From Bin87 sp965115825 (GTDB lineage: Bacteria; Chloroflexota; Dehalococcoidia; Lucifugimonadales; UBA3495): 64,000 nt of DNA. Of this stretch, positions 1-9,036 are shown piece after piece. Within the stretch, counting starts at the first letter, position 1; the number at the start of each line of letters is the position of its first letter. The position numbers and the translations under genes were made by a program. The DNA is taken from positions 868,001-932,000 of the forward strand of contig OZ220464.1 in the NCBI GenBank assembly GCA_965115825.1. Reading direction: 5' to 3'. Under the pieces are notes generated by a model, which ran no database searches, was not told where the DNA came from, and worked only from the letters and a program-made list of their open reading frames with translations.

Positions 1-473
1 GGAGGCAGCGGCGGCGACGGGTTGCGCTCCTCCGGGCGATGGCAATGCGATGCAAAGTCAAGTAGAGGGTTAGCGTCCTCGTCGTATGTTGACGGCGGGT
101 GCAGCGGCTCCGGGGCCGAATGATGCGGTGCGTTCGTTATGGCCAACACCAGGCTGGCCGTGGCGCCGGTGAGATAAGCCACTCCGTAGATCTCTGGAGG
201 CGTCTCGCCGCTGGTAGCCGAATTATCCGGGACAGCGTGCCAGTGTCGCAGGTTGCCCTCAAACACGTGCTGGTGCTGTACCGGCCTGCCGTCAAGGAAG
301 ATGTGCTCGTGGGTGTGCGAGCGCTCGGCAAAGTGGTGGTCATCCAGCGGCCCCACGATGGGTAAAGCCAGCGCGAACAGAGCCAGAGCCAGCAGCATTA
401 TCCGAAGCAGCGAGGGGGGGGCGACTGCGCCGGAGCCGCTACAAGAGCCATGTGGTAATGGGCAGTATCGCAT
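1..473 (-). CDS. His-rich exported protein, partial (runs off left edge)
   Basis: An open frame on the minus strand has no stop before the window edge, so only the N-terminal part is seen (about 157 residues). A hydrophobic stretch (LLALALFALALPIVG) about 25 residues in looks like a signal peptide or anchor. It is followed by a strikingly His-rich segment (DDHHFAERSHTHEH, then further QHQH and HWH motifs), which suggests metal binding outside the membrane. The end visible in the window is Pro/His-rich. The start is uncertain: ATG at 473 is given, but ATG at 398, 488 and 518 are also in frame and none has a convincing Shine-Dalgarno. It is divergent from the DUF1800 gene. I do not recognise the family. 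Confidence 0.5.
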   Translation of the reverse strand, partial: MRYCPLPHGSCSGSGAVAPPSLLRIMLLALALFALALPIVGPLDDHHFAERSHTHEHIFLDGRPVQHQHVFEGNLRHWHAVPDNSATSGETPPEIYGVAYLTGATASLVLAITNAPHHSAPEPLHPPSTYDEDANPLLDFASHCHRPEERNPSPPLP

Positions 474-566
474 GATTACGGCAATCATTGGTGACATCGT
501 TGACAGTAGTACCAGCATAGCAGATAATAGGCGAAAATCTGAACACCTTTTGCAGGAGGCGAAGTT

Positions 567-1970
567 ATGGCATCTCAAGACATTGCCTTGATGGCCCACC
601 TGATGCGTCGCGCCGGCTTTGGAGCTACCCGCGACGAATTGGAGGAACGGGTCGCTAAGGGATATGAAGCTACCGTTGAGGAGTTGCTTGATCCGGAAAG
701 TCAGCCCGCGATTGACCGCTACGAACTGGTCCGGTATCAGCCCTGGACCTGGCGCCCGGGAACTATCCAGGGGATGGGCTCGGCGGAGTGGCTCTACTTC
801 ATGATCAACACCAAGCGGCCGCTGGAAGAGAAAATGGCGTTGTTCTGGCACCAGGTTTTCGCCACCGGCGTGTCCAAGGTCGACCACTATGACGAAATCA
901 CCCGAATGGTGTCCCTTTTCCGTGAGAAGGGAATGGGCGACTATAAGGAGCTGCTGCTCGAAATCGCCAGAAACCCCGCCATGATCTACTGGCTCGACAA
1001 CTTTGAGAACCACGCCGACGCGGTGAATGAGAACTGGGGCCGGGAATTGCTGGAACTTTTCAGTATGGGCGTCGGCACTTACACCGAGGTTGACGTGCGC
1101 GAAGCCTCCCGAGCTTTTACCGGCTGGACTTTCGAGCCGAAGCTACCCCGAGGCCCCATCGGGCGCCACGACTGGCGGTTCCAGTACCTGCCAGAAGACC
1201 ACGACGATGGTGAAAAAACGTTCCTCGGAGAAACCGGGAACTTCAACGGCGATGACATCATCAACATTATCTGTGAGCATCCGGCCACGGCAACCTTCAT
1301 CGCCCGGCATCTGTACAATTTCTTTGTTGCTGATGAAGCGCAGGTTCCCGCTTGGCAGGTTGTGCCCCCGGTGGACGAAGACGCAATCGATATGCTGGCA
1401 GACGCCTTCGTGGATTCCGGAGGCAACCTCACCGCCGTTTTGCGCGTCCTCTTCAACAGCGATTTCTTCAAGAACGCACGCTACGCCCGCCTGAAGAGCC
1501 CCGCCGAGGTAGTTGTCGGCACCCTGCGCCTAGTCGGCGGCTTTGAGTTCCCTGGCCCGGGTTTGGGCGAAATGGCCCGCCAGCCCACCTATATGGGCCA
1601 GGACCTGCTGAACCCGCCCAGCGTGGAAGGCTGGCACACCGGCGTGGAGTGGATTAACAGCGGTTCTCTGATGCGCCGCATCAACTTTACCGCCGACATG
1701 GTCAGCGACGTCAGCCGTCCCGGCATCCGCTCTATGATTGGCCGAATGCAGGCTCAGGGCGACCTCACCCCGCAAGCGATGGTGGACAACTGCCTGGACC
1801 TTATGGGCCCGCTGGAAGTGGACGACGCCACCCGCGAAGAGCTGGTCTCCCATGCCCAAATTGAAGGCAACCTTTCTTGGGGCACTGACAGCGACGTCAG
1901 CTCTTCCGAGGAGCGCATCTCCGAAATGTTGCAGCTGATTGTCTCGCTGCGCGACTTCCAATACGCCTGA
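567..1970 (+). CDS. DUF1800 domain-containing protein
   Basis: The 467-residue protein has the DUF1800 layout: an N-terminal HLMRRAGFG motif (residues 11-19), a central LLELFSMGVGTYTEVDVREA segment (around 157-176) and a downstream HPATATFIARHLY segment. The biochemical role of DUF1800 is not established; such genes are usually followed directly by a DUF1501 gene, as here, and the pair is thought to act on the cell surface or in the periplasm. I see no obvious signal peptide in this member. The start is supported by GGAGG about eight bases before the ATG. A GC-rich hairpin separates it from the next gene. Confidence 0.85.
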   Translation: MASQDIALMAHLMRRAGFGATRDELEERVAKGYEATVEELLDPESQPAIDRYELVRYQPWTWRPGTIQGMGSAEWLYFMINTKRPLEEKMALFWHQVFATGVSKVDHYDEITRMVSLFREKGMGDYKELLLEIARNPAMIYWLDNFENHADAVNENWGRELLELFSMGVGTYTEVDVREASRAFTGWTFEPKLPRGPIGRHDWRFQYLPEDHDDGEKTFLGETGNFNGDDIINIICEHPATATFIARHLYNFFVADEAQVPAWQVVPPVDEDAIDMLADAFVDSGGNLTAVLRVLFNSDFFKNARYARLKSPAEVVVGTLRLVGGFEFPGPGLGEMARQPTYMGQDLLNPPSVEGWHTGVEWINSGSLMRRINFTADMVSDVSRPGIRSMIGRMQAQGDLTPQAMVDNCLDLMGPLEVDDATREELVSHAQIEGNLSWGTDSDVSSSEERISEMLQLIVSLRDFQYA

Positions 1971-1975
1971 TGCGA

Positions 1976-2013
1976 GCGTTGCGGCGCGCTCTGTCATAGC
2001 GCCGCCGCAACGC
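1976..2013. terminator. intergenic hairpin between DUF1800 and DUF1501 genes
   Basis: An 11-bp perfect stem (GCGTTGCGGCG / CGCCGCAACGC, 1976-1986 and 2003-2013) lies just after the DUF1800 stop. No T-tract follows, so it may be a transcript stabiliser or partial terminator and not a full one. Confidence 0.4.
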
Positions 2014-2062
2014 ATGGTTTAACAACCGCACTGGCCCTCGACACTCACAGGAGCAAGTAAAA

Positions 2063-3190
2063 ATGACTGCAACCAAGAAAGACCCGGTTCTGGTAGTCTT
2101 GCAGCTCACTGGCGGCAACGACTACATGAATACCGTCATCCCCCACTCGGACCCGCTGTACCGCGACAACCGCCCGGTGGTAGGCATCGCCGATGACCGC
2201 ATCGTTAAGCTGAACGACCGGATTGGCCTTCATCCCGAAGTCGCGCCCTTGCGGCGCTTTTGGGATGCTGGCGACATGGCCATCATTCATGGCGTCGGCT
2301 ACGCCAACAGCCCGCGCAGCCACTTTCGCAGCATGGACATCTGGCACACCTGCGAACCGGACAAGCTAGGCACCGAGGGCTGGCTGGGCCGCGCCACCCG
2401 GGATATAGACCCAAACAAGGACAACGTGGTTACCGCCGTCAGCTTTGGGCCCAGCCTGCCCCGCGCGCTGGCTCTCCCCGGCGTACCCGTCGCCTGCGTG
2501 GACGACCTCAACAACTTCGGAATGCTCACCAGCATTCAGGAAGAGATGCAGCGGGACAAGATTATCAACCGTTTCACCCGCCTCTACTCTCCCACCATCG
2601 GCAGCGGTTTCGTGATGGACTACTTGGGCCAGACCGGCTTGGACAGTCTGAAAGCCGCCGATATTCTGAACGTCGCTCCGGGGCGCTATAGCAGCTCTGT
2701 GGAGTACCCGGACACTCCCATCGCCCGCAAGATGAAGGGCATATCCCAAGTGCATCAGGCCAACCTGGGCGCTCGTGTCCTGTACTGCGACCACGGGAGC
2801 TTTGACAGCCACTCCAACCAAGTCGGGATGCACGACGGCCTCTGGAAGGATGTTTCCGCCGCTGTCTCCAGCTTTTTCGATGACCTGCGGGAGAACGACG
2901 CCAGCGACAACGTCATTCTGATGATGTTCTCGGAGTTTGGCCGCCGGGTTCACGACAACGGCAGCGGCACTGACCACGGTGCCGCCGGAGTGGTATTCGT
3001 GATGGGCGATGCCATTAAGGGCGGCGAGTACGGCGAATACCCCTCCTCCCGGCCCGAGCATCTGGAGCAGGGCGACCTGGTTCCTAACACCGACTTCCGC
3101 GGCGTGTACTCCTCCATCTTAGAAGACTGGATGGGATTGGACGCCAACCCCATCGTCGGCGGAACTTTCGAGAAAGCGGCCTTCGTCTAA
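2063..3190 (+). CDS. DUF1501 domain-containing protein
   Basis: The 375-residue protein belongs to DUF1501, whose fold is related to alkaline phosphatase and sulfatase. Visible landmarks are LTGGNDYMNT (15-24), FRSMDIWHT (around 88-96) and the C-terminal SEFGRRVHDNGSGTDHGAAG segment (around 290-309), which carries the conserved Asp/His residues. The gene follows the DUF1800 gene on the same strand after a 90-base gap, the arrangement usual for these two families. The start is preceded by a CAGGAG ribosome-binding site. There is no clear Tat or Sec signal, although many relatives are exported. Substrate unknown. Confidence 0.85.
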   Translation: MTATKKDPVLVVLQLTGGNDYMNTVIPHSDPLYRDNRPVVGIADDRIVKLNDRIGLHPEVAPLRRFWDAGDMAIIHGVGYANSPRSHFRSMDIWHTCEPDKLGTEGWLGRATRDIDPNKDNVVTAVSFGPSLPRALALPGVPVACVDDLNNFGMLTSIQEEMQRDKIINRFTRLYSPTIGSGFVMDYLGQTGLDSLKAADILNVAPGRYSSSVEYPDTPIARKMKGISQVHQANLGARVLYCDHGSFDSHSNQVGMHDGLWKDVSAAVSSFFDDLRENDASDNVILMMFSEFGRRVHDNGSGTDHGAAGVVFVMGDAIKGGEYGEYPSSRPEHLEQGDLVPNTDFRGVYSSILEDWMGLDANPIVGGTFEKAAFV

Positions 3191-3237
3191 TTCTGACTGG
3201 TTCCGGTCCCCGGGACAGGCCAATGCATGAACCGGCC

Positions 3238-3275
3238 GGGGCCAGTAGGTTGCAATCTGCTGGCCCCGCGCTTTT
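3238..3275 (+). terminator. Rho-independent terminator after the DUF1501 gene
   Basis: An 11-bp stem (GGGGCCAGTAG / CTGCTGGCCCC, 3238-3248 and 3257-3267, one G-U pair) with an 8-base loop is followed within a few bases by TTTT. Confidence 0.7.
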
Positions 3276-3308
3276 GACAAGACACACAAGCAGCAAGCAG
3301 GTAAAATT

Positions 3309-4373
3309 ATGCTTACGCAAATCGCAAAAGGCCGAGTGTATGATTACAGCCATTCCGTAGGACGGGGCGCCGCCTCCGGTATGGGCTTCAGTCAGCCCAC
3401 GGCCATGGCCTATGACGGCAACACGGTGTATGTACTAAATCGGGGCATAGAGGGCATCTCTAACGTCCCGTGGAACAAGTTGGCCTACGGTGCCAGGGTC
3501 AGCATTATTGACCTCGGCGAAAGAGAGGGCGACGAAGAGTTCACTGGCGAGTTTGGCAAGTACGGCGACCGCGATGGCGAGTTCATCTGGCCCTCCGGCA
3601 TGGCACTGGCACCTAACGGCCACATCTATATCGCCGACGAGTGGATGAACCAGGTATCGGAATTTGAGAAGGATGGCTCCTTCGTCAAAAAGTGGAGTAC
3701 CATTCCCAGCGACGATGGCAGGGAACACGCCACATCCAGCCTGGCAGTGGACGCCGGCGGCAACCTCTACTGTACCGATGGCCGCAACCACGAAGTCCGC
3801 AAATTTACCGCCGCCGGCGCGTTTATTACCTCCTGGGGTTCCTTGGGCGACGGCAACGGCCAGTTCAACTCACCGTGGGGCGTCGCAGTGGACCAGAACG
3901 ACGGCTCGGTGTACGTGGCCGACCACCGCAACCACCGAGTGCAGAAGTTCACCGCCGACGGCGAGTGGCTGATGCAGTTCGGGGAGCCGGGCTCCAAGCG
4001 CGGCCAGATGCATCTGCCCGTCCAGGTCACGATTGACCCTCAGGGCGACGTGTACGTGGCTGACTGGAGCGACAACGGTATGCACCCCGGCAAGGTTCAC
4101 GTCTTCGACCGGGAGGGCAACTTCATCATTTCCCTCATCGGCGACGCCCAGTGGCTCAGCAAATGGGCAGACATGACCGTGGTTGCCAACGCCGACTACC
4201 TAAAACGCCGACGCGAAGTTCCCACTACCGAATCCGAATGGCGGTTCGCCCTGCCCACGGACTTGTACTTTGACGAAGACCGGGGCCGGCTGGTGGTGCT
4301 GGACGCTCAGCGCAGCCGTCTGCAAATCTACAACAAGATGGATGGCTACATGGTTCCCCAGATGAACCTGTAA
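3309..4373 (+). CDS. NHL-repeat beta-propeller protein
   Basis: The 354-residue protein is built of repeated NHL-type units with the pattern Gly-x-(I/V)-Y-(V/I)-(A/T)-D followed by an x-V-x-K-F strand. Examples are GHIYIADEWMNQVSEF, GNLYCTDGRNHEVRKF and GSVYVADHRNHRVQKF. This predicts a six-bladed propeller, usually a protein- or ligand-binding scaffold. No catalytic domain, signal peptide or membrane segment is evident. It is the third gene after DUF1800 and DUF1501 but is separated from them by a terminator, so it probably has its own promoter. The start is supported by AGCAGGT upstream. The fold assignment is secure; the role is not. Confidence 0.8.
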   Translation: MLTQIAKGRVYDYSHSVGRGAASGMGFSQPTAMAYDGNTVYVLNRGIEGISNVPWNKLAYGARVSIIDLGEREGDEEFTGEFGKYGDRDGEFIWPSGMALAPNGHIYIADEWMNQVSEFEKDGSFVKKWSTIPSDDGREHATSSLAVDAGGNLYCTDGRNHEVRKFTAAGAFITSWGSLGDGNGQFNSPWGVAVDQNDGSVYVADHRNHRVQKFTADGEWLMQFGEPGSKRGQMHLPVQVTIDPQGDVYVADWSDNGMHPGKVHVFDREGNFIISLIGDAQWLSKWADMTVVANADYLKRRREVPTTESEWRFALPTDLYFDEDRGRLVVLDAQRSRLQIYNKMDGYMVPQMNL

Positions 4374-4389
4374 CCGGGCATCAGGAACC

Positions 4390-4413
4390 CCCTTCTCCCG
4401 TGATGGGAAAGGG
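4390..4413. repeat. extragenic palindrome (CCCTTCTCCC...GGGAAAGGG type)
   Basis: Imperfect palindrome CCCTTCTCCC-GTGA-TGGGAAAGGG directly after the NHL gene. A related element, CCCTCTTT...GGGGAGAGGG, occurs at 44984-45006. Two similar elements suggest a dispersed intergenic repeat family, which a genome-wide count would test. Confidence 0.4.
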
Positions 4414-4437
4414 TTATGATGAGCACGTTCTTATCAG

Positions 4438-4470
4438 ACAGGGGCGAACAGCTATTCGCCCCTGTACTTT
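4438..4470 (+). terminator. Rho-independent terminator after the NHL-repeat gene
   Basis: A perfect 11-bp stem (ACAGGGGCGAA / TTCGCCCCTGT, 4438-4448 and 4455-4465) with a 6-base loop is followed by ACTTTGTTC. Confidence 0.65.
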
Positions 4471-4490
4471 GTTCAATATGGCTGACACCG

Positions 4491-4817
4491 ATGATTACCC
4501 AGTCTCAGGAACCCAATTACGTCCAATTGGCGGAGAGCTCGCCGGGGATGCTCTGCCATGAAGCCCCTCTCGAGATTCTGGAAGCTTGCGCTCTTGACAA
4601 CGAACCTACGCCGTTTCTGGAGCGGTTCTTTGAGGCCGGCATCCGCGCCCACGCTCGGCAGGAGCACGGCCGAGAGTTGCCTCAGATGTACGTGAACAAC
4701 GCCATACTGGTGCTCTGGTTGCGCGCTTGTCGCCTGTACACCAATGGTTTGCTGGGCGTTAGCGACCCCGACCTGGACAAGCAGTTCTTTTCCAGCGCGG
4801 ATGCTACGCCTGACTAA
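4491..4817 (+). CDS. hypothetical protein (108 aa)
   Basis: This small soluble protein is predicted to be largely helical. I chose the ATG at 4491 because the in-frame ATG at 4416 lies before the terminator hairpin, so a longer form would have to be translated through that structure. Two cysteines sit in MLCHEAPLEILEACALD, and a later segment YVNNAILVLWLRACRLY is amphipathic. There is no signal peptide. I do not recognise a family. It ends 48 bases before tRNA-Ser on the same strand. Low GC-skew oddities are absent, so it looks native but is of unknown role. Confidence 0.45.
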   Translation: MITQSQEPNYVQLAESSPGMLCHEAPLEILEACALDNEPTPFLERFFEAGIRAHARQEHGRELPQMYVNNAILVLWLRACRLYTNGLLGVSDPDLDKQFFSSADATPD

Positions 4818-4865
4818 CGCCGATGCCGGCCTGCTATACTATAGCTGACGGCCTTTTCGAGTTGC

Positions 4866-4955
4866 GGAGGGATGGCAGAGTGGACGAATGCGGCGGTCTT
4901 GAAAACCGTTAACCCCGCAAAGGGTTCGTGGGTTCGAATCCCACTCCCTCCGCCA
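4866..4955 (+). tRNA. tRNA-Ser (anticodon UGA), CCA encoded
   Basis: The acceptor stem GGAGGGA (4866-4872) pairs with TCCCTCC (4945-4951), followed by discriminator G and an encoded CCA ending at 4955. The anticodon loop CTTGAAA gives anticodon TGA. A long variable arm, as expected for tRNA-Ser, precedes the T-arm containing GGTTCGAATCC. It is convergent with the phosphodiesterase gene, whose stop lies five bases away. Confidence 0.95.
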
Positions 4956-4959
4956 GTTT

Positions 4960-6402
4960 CTAATCTACCCGGTTGCCCCAATCTACGTATCGCGCTCGGC
5001 TGGCGTGGCTCACCTGAACCCGTTGTCGGTAACCATGGGCTTCCACTTCATGCGTGGCAGTCCATGGTTTGAGCGGAGAGCCGGCTCCATCAAGCAGCGC
5101 CTCTTCCAGCGGCCTCCCGTCCATCGCATCCTCGCAACCATCAATTCCAAGCAGGCGCAGGATTGTTGGAACCAGATCTATATTGCCGGTGGGAGTTTCA
5201 ATCACGGTTTTACGGCGTAGGGATGGACCGCGCGCCAAGCCAACGTTGCGCAGCTCGTGCCGGCTCATACTGCCGTGCTGCCCCTGGCCGGGAGCGCCGC
5301 CGGTGGCCGGGGCGTGTCCGACGTAGCCGGCTGCATTGAGATTGCTGTTCCAAGGGAATGACATTATCAGGTCGGCTGAGCGGGGGCCCTCGCATCCGAT
5401 TATAGATTCGGGGAGTGTTCCTGCCGGCTCCCCGACACGCTCGGATGCGAACAGTGGACCGCACCAATCCTGAGCGGTCAGCCACCGTACTAATCGGGTC
5501 GTTGTCGCCGGGTCGCAATCGCCGACGTAAAACAGGGCAGAACCGCCGTTGGCCGCGACGGCCACGCCACCCTTTTGTTCAATAGTCGGAAAGCCCGCGT
5601 CTCTTAACATGGACTCCACTGGAACTACCCGGCTGATGGTGGAATAACCATGGTCGGACGCTACGAATACATCCGTAGTGTCGAGTCTGCCGCTTTGGGA
5701 CAGGTAATCCATCAGCTTGCCGAACTCGGTATCAGCTTCGCTCAAGGCCTGGTTGGCCCGGCCTGTGCCTACACCATCCTCGTGCTGTATCTTGTCCGGC
5801 TCCGATAACCAGAGCAAAGCGACGGCGGGATTGCGTTCCGGCAATATGTACTGGGTCATGATGCGACGAGCGTGCGCCAGGCGGGGCGTGTTCGGCAGAT
5901 ACTGGGCAGGCCATGCTCCGAATCGGGCCTCAAGGTCGGCGCGGAGAGGACGCGGGAGGGTGAAGTCCGGGTGGATGGTAGCGCCTCCGACCGCCGCCGC
6001 GTTGGGGTTGTGCTGGTACGCATTGCCGCTGGTTCCTGTGCCGATAGCGACATATTCCAACCCACGACGACCCAGAATGTCTGCCAAGCCAGGAACCAGC
6101 AGGGTCCTGCCGGTTGCGTCGGTGATGGCTTGGAGGGTTGGTTCCATGGCCGGGATTACGCGGTGTGGGTCAAAATCGCGACAGAGGAACGTATTTCCAG
6201 ACAAACCATGCCGACCGGGCAGGCATCCGGTAACCATGCTGGATGCGTTGACTCTGGTTACGGTGGGAAATACCGGGTGGTGATTAGCGAAGGTAACGCC
6301 GGAGCAGGCGAATTCGGTTAAGTTGGGCATCAGCTCCGGCGTAATTTGGGACGGCTGCAAGCCGTCAAACACCACTATCAAGATGTTGTGAGCATCAGAC
6401 AT
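4960..6402 (-). CDS. type I phosphodiesterase / nucleotide pyrophosphatase-like (alkaline phosphatase superfamily)
   Basis: The 480-residue hydrolase has the metal-binding pattern of the family: an N-terminal Asp in LIVVFDGLQPSQ, a nucleophile region HPVFPTVTRVNASS (Thr nucleophile expected), Asp/His in SEPDKIQHEDG, ASDHGY, and a C-terminal His in HGSMSRHELRN. It would cleave phosphodiester or phosphomonoester bonds using two metal ions; the natural substrate cannot be told. It is the last gene of the minus-strand block and lies 15 bases after the nucleoside hydrolase, which may point to nucleotide or nucleoside salvage. No signal peptide is evident at the chosen ATG. Confidence 0.8.
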   Translation of the reverse strand: MSDAHNILIVVFDGLQPSQITPELMPNLTEFACSGVTFANHHPVFPTVTRVNASSMVTGCLPGRHGLSGNTFLCRDFDPHRVIPAMEPTLQAITDATGRTLLVPGLADILGRRGLEYVAIGTGTSGNAYQHNPNAAAVGGATIHPDFTLPRPLRADLEARFGAWPAQYLPNTPRLAHARRIMTQYILPERNPAVALLWLSEPDKIQHEDGVGTGRANQALSEADTEFGKLMDYLSQSGRLDTTDVFVASDHGYSTISRVVPVESMLRDAGFPTIEQKGGVAVAANGGSALFYVGDCDPATTTRLVRWLTAQDWCGPLFASERVGEPAGTLPESIIGCEGPRSADLIMSFPWNSNLNAAGYVGHAPATGGAPGQGQHGSMSRHELRNVGLARGPSLRRKTVIETPTGNIDLVPTILRLLGIDGCEDAMDGRPLEEALLDGAGSPLKPWTATHEVEAHGYRQRVQVSHASRARYVDWGNRVD

Positions 6403-6417
6403 ACGGAGAAGCCTCGA

Positions 6418-7365
6418 TTATTGCCATTGCAGCAACTCGTTTATTGCCGCCAGCGCGGCTTGGCTGTCCACGCCGCCTTGCGCGGCTATGGAAACCGGGC
6501 CGGCGGTGGCGTCCGTAACCCGGCAGTTTCCCCAGAGCGCAGGGTCATCGGTGGAGCCGGAATCGGCCACCGTCATCGTCACCGGCTGCAGCCGCACCAC
6601 GCGGGGGTGCGTTACCGCAAGTACGGTCAGCGGGTCGTATAGGTGGAATCGCTGGCGCGTGGTGTCTTTGCGGAACCAGCCGGTCAGCATTTCCGACGCC
6701 AGCCTGCCTAATGAGTTGGCGTTGGGCGCTGGCGGAACTTGGCTGTCGGATAGATACACTTGTCGGCACGCGGCCAGGTCAATCAGGGTCAGCGGAATGC
6801 CTGATTCTATAACCAGTCTGGCCGCCGTGGGGTCGCTGTGAAAATTGAACTCGGCGTGAGCGGAAACGTTGCCGGGCGTGTTGACGGCGCCTCCCATGAC
6901 AACTATACGCTTGGCGGCGCGCAAAGCGGCCGGATGCCGCCGCAACAGACGGGCCAAGTTAGTCAAAGGGCCGAGCGCAATGACCGTAATGTCGCCCGGA
7001 GCCTCCAGCAAGGACTGGGAGAGGAAGGGCACGGCCGGCGTTTCTAGTGGAGCAATCGTCGGGTCTGGGAGCCGCCGCGTCAAGCCGGAAGCCGAATGAA
7101 CGTGGCGGGCATAGGCATAACGACCGCGTAACGGACGCGCCGCGCCGCGCAATACGGGAACGTCGGCTCGCCCCACGTATTCCAGCAACGCCAGAGCGTT
7201 CCGAGTAGCGCGCACCAGAGGGACGTTGCCGGCCGTGGCGGTCAAGCCAATGACGTTGAGCGCAGGGCAGGCCAGCGCCATCAGAATGGCAATAGCGTCA
7301 TCTACTCCCGGATCGGTATCCAGGATGACCGGATGTCGGCGATGGACGGCGTCAGAAGTCGTCAT
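6418..7365 (-). CDS. nucleoside hydrolase (IUNH family)
   Basis: This 315-residue protein starts with the hallmark calcium-binding motif DTDPGVDD (16-23) of inosine-uridine-preferring nucleoside hydrolases. It also has a downstream GGAVNTPGNVSAHAEFN segment (substrate ribose contacts) and LYDPLTVLAV near the C terminus. It would hydrolyse the N-glycosidic bond of ribonucleosides to base plus ribose. Its start overlaps the end of the SDR gene by 14 bases, so the two are translationally coupled. Base preference (pyrimidine or purine) cannot be read from sequence alone. Confidence 0.88.
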   Translation of the reverse strand: MTTSDAVHRRHPVILDTDPGVDDAIAILMALACPALNVIGLTATAGNVPLVRATRNALALLEYVGRADVPVLRGAARPLRGRYAYARHVHSASGLTRRLPDPTIAPLETPAVPFLSQSLLEAPGDITVIALGPLTNLARLLRRHPAALRAAKRIVVMGGAVNTPGNVSAHAEFNFHSDPTAARLVIESGIPLTLIDLAACRQVYLSDSQVPPAPNANSLGRLASEMLTGWFRKDTTRQRFHLYDPLTVLAVTHPRVVRLQPVTMTVADSGSTDDPALWGNCRVTDATAGPVSIAAQGGVDSQAALAAINELLQWQ

Positions 7366-8383
7366 GTGAACCCGACGCCAACAAAATGGAGTGGCAGTAA
7401 GCCCGGAAAGCCTGCGTGGATGTGTACTTAAAGCGCATACCGGCAGCCTGCCTGATTTTCGTGGAGGTCAAGATGAGCGGCTGACCGCCCAACCTGCTCC
7501 GACCGGAACGGCGCGCTCCGCCGTATTTGGACCGGACGAACGAACGGGGCGCCCGGCACATCTCCATCACTTCGTCGGAGGCCACTATCCCGTTGCTGGC
7601 TACGTTGTGCACCCCGTTGAGGCCCCCGGCAACAGCGTATTGAGTAGCACGCAAAAGGTCTTGATGGTGGAGGAACTGGAGCGGTATGTTCGGTTTTAGT
7701 TTGGAGGCCACTAGGGAAGGGACAAGCAGTTCGTCGGTTACGGGGCTGGAGCTGCTTGGCCCTACCGTCATAGCGGTGCGCAGTATGGCGATGCTCATAT
7801 CATTTGAGGAATCCGGTGTGTCCGGGGGTTGCCGGGAACCGGGTTCAGCGTCAAGTAGGAAGCGATGACGCTCAGCAGGGTTGGGCTGGGAGAGCTCGGT
7901 AATCGGTATCGGGTTGTGTCGTCCGATACCGTACACTCGAACGTCGGATAGATAAGCCACCCGACGCACGCCGGCCACTCGGCAGGCGCGAACCCAGGAG
8001 GCAGTCTCGCTGAGAAATTGCGCCGGGTCGGGGCCATCGTAGTGGCTGCCGATGTGAATCAGAGATTTAACGGAGCTTGCGCTTAGCACGTCGGCCATGG
8101 TGAGGCGCTGCTCGTCCATAACCATGTCCCACGCTTTAACCTGCAAGACTTCGGGTATGTCGTCGATGTTGAGGATCTCTCCGCCGGAGTGATTCCGGTC
8201 CATTCTATAGGCGGACATCCGCCTGACGGGCCAGCGCAGCGGTTGCGTGTCAATAGCGACGAACTGACAATCGGGCCACTCCGCCTCTAAATGGGCCAGA
8301 AGCAGCGCACCAAAACTTGACGAGGCGCCGACAACGGCGACGACCCCGGGAAGGGTTTGGGATACCCGGCCGGAGGTGGTCAT
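7352..8383 (-). CDS. NAD(P)-dependent epimerase/dehydratase (extended SDR-like)
   Basis: I place the start at the ATG at 8383, which overlaps the aldolase stop codon as ATGA; an in-frame open region extends further upstream inside the aldolase gene but has no good start signal. The 343-residue product has a Rossmann fold opening VVAVVGASSSFGALLLA (residues 14-30) with a GxxxxxG variant of the dinucleotide site, and a SLIHIGSHYDG segment typical of extended SDRs. The usual YxxxK catalytic pair is not obvious, so activity is uncertain. It sits between a class II aldolase and a nucleoside hydrolase, perhaps a sugar-handling unit. Confidence 0.7.
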   Translation of the reverse strand: MTTSGRVSQTLPGVVAVVGASSSFGALLLAHLEAEWPDCQFVAIDTQPLRWPVRRMSAYRMDRNHSGGEILNIDDIPEVLQVKAWDMVMDEQRLTMADVLSASSVKSLIHIGSHYDGPDPAQFLSETASWVRACRVAGVRRVAYLSDVRVYGIGRHNPIPITELSQPNPAERHRFLLDAEPGSRQPPDTPDSSNDMSIAILRTAMTVGPSSSSPVTDELLVPSLVASKLKPNIPLQFLHHQDLLRATQYAVAGGLNGVHNVASNGIVASDEVMEMCRAPRSFVRSKYGGARRSGRSRLGGQPLILTSTKIRQAAGMRFKYTSTQAFRAYCHSILLASGSHDDF

Positions 8384-9036
8384 TTGCGGAACATCTCCAT
8401 TTCGGCGGCGATGGCGTCCTCCGGAAGAGTAGCGGCGGCGAGGGGGCCGAAGTTGCGAGCCAGAACGAAAATGCGGGCCAGTCGTTCGACCAGGTCGCAG
8501 ACCTCCAGAGCTTCCCAAATGTCGGGGCCGACGCCGACGACGCCATGGTTACGCAACAGAGCGGCATTGCGGTCGCCCAGAGCGGCCCAAGCTTCCTCCG
8601 CCAGCTCCTGAGTGCCGGGGAAAGCATACTTGCCGACCTTGACCGGGCCGCCGATAGTGAGCAGCATTTCGTCGATGAGCGGCGGAATATCGCGGCCCAC
8701 TACAGCCGCCACGGATGCGTAGATGGAATGTGTATGCGCTACCGCCTGAACGTCATCGCGGTTGCGATAGATTTCTAGATGGACGCGGGTTTCCGACGAA
8801 GGATGCATTCCGCCGGAGGCCACAGGTTCGCCATCCAGGTTGACTACCACCAGGTCTTCCGGCTGCAGACGGTAGTAAGGGTGGTGGGTAGGCGTAACCA
8901 GGAGCAGCCCTTCGCTGCCGAGGCCGGAGAGGCGCAGGCTGGTGTTGCCGGAATAAGCCCCCACGAGGCCCCGGCGATACATCTCGCGGGTGGCTTCGGT
9001 TAATTCTCTGCGTTGTTCAGCCCACTGGTCAGGCAC
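8380..9036 (-). CDS. class II aldolase/adducin family protein
   Basis: The 218-residue protein matches zinc-dependent class II aldolases such as L-fuculose-phosphate aldolase. It has GNTSLRL near residue 30, catalytic Glu82 in SSETRVH, zinc ligands His101 and His103 in AHTHSIY, and a third His164 in LLRNHGVVGVG. It would cleave a phosphorylated ketose or a related hydroxy-acid to dihydroxyacetone phosphate and an aldehyde, or decarboxylate a sugar acid. The gene overlaps hpnE by eight bases at its start and the SDR gene by four at its end, so it is part of the hopanoid transcription unit. Its substrate is open, and a hopanoid role is only inferred from position. Confidence 0.8.
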   Translation of the reverse strand: MPDQWAEQRRELTEATREMYRRGLVGAYSGNTSLRLSGLGSEGLLLVTPTHHPYYRLQPEDLVVVNLDGEPVASGGMHPSSETRVHLEIYRNRDDVQAVAHTHSIYASVAAVVGRDIPPLIDEMLLTIGGPVKVGKYAFPGTQELAEEAWAALGDRNAALLRNHGVVGVGPDIWEALEVCDLVERLARIFVLARNFGPLAAATLPEDAIAAEMEMFRK

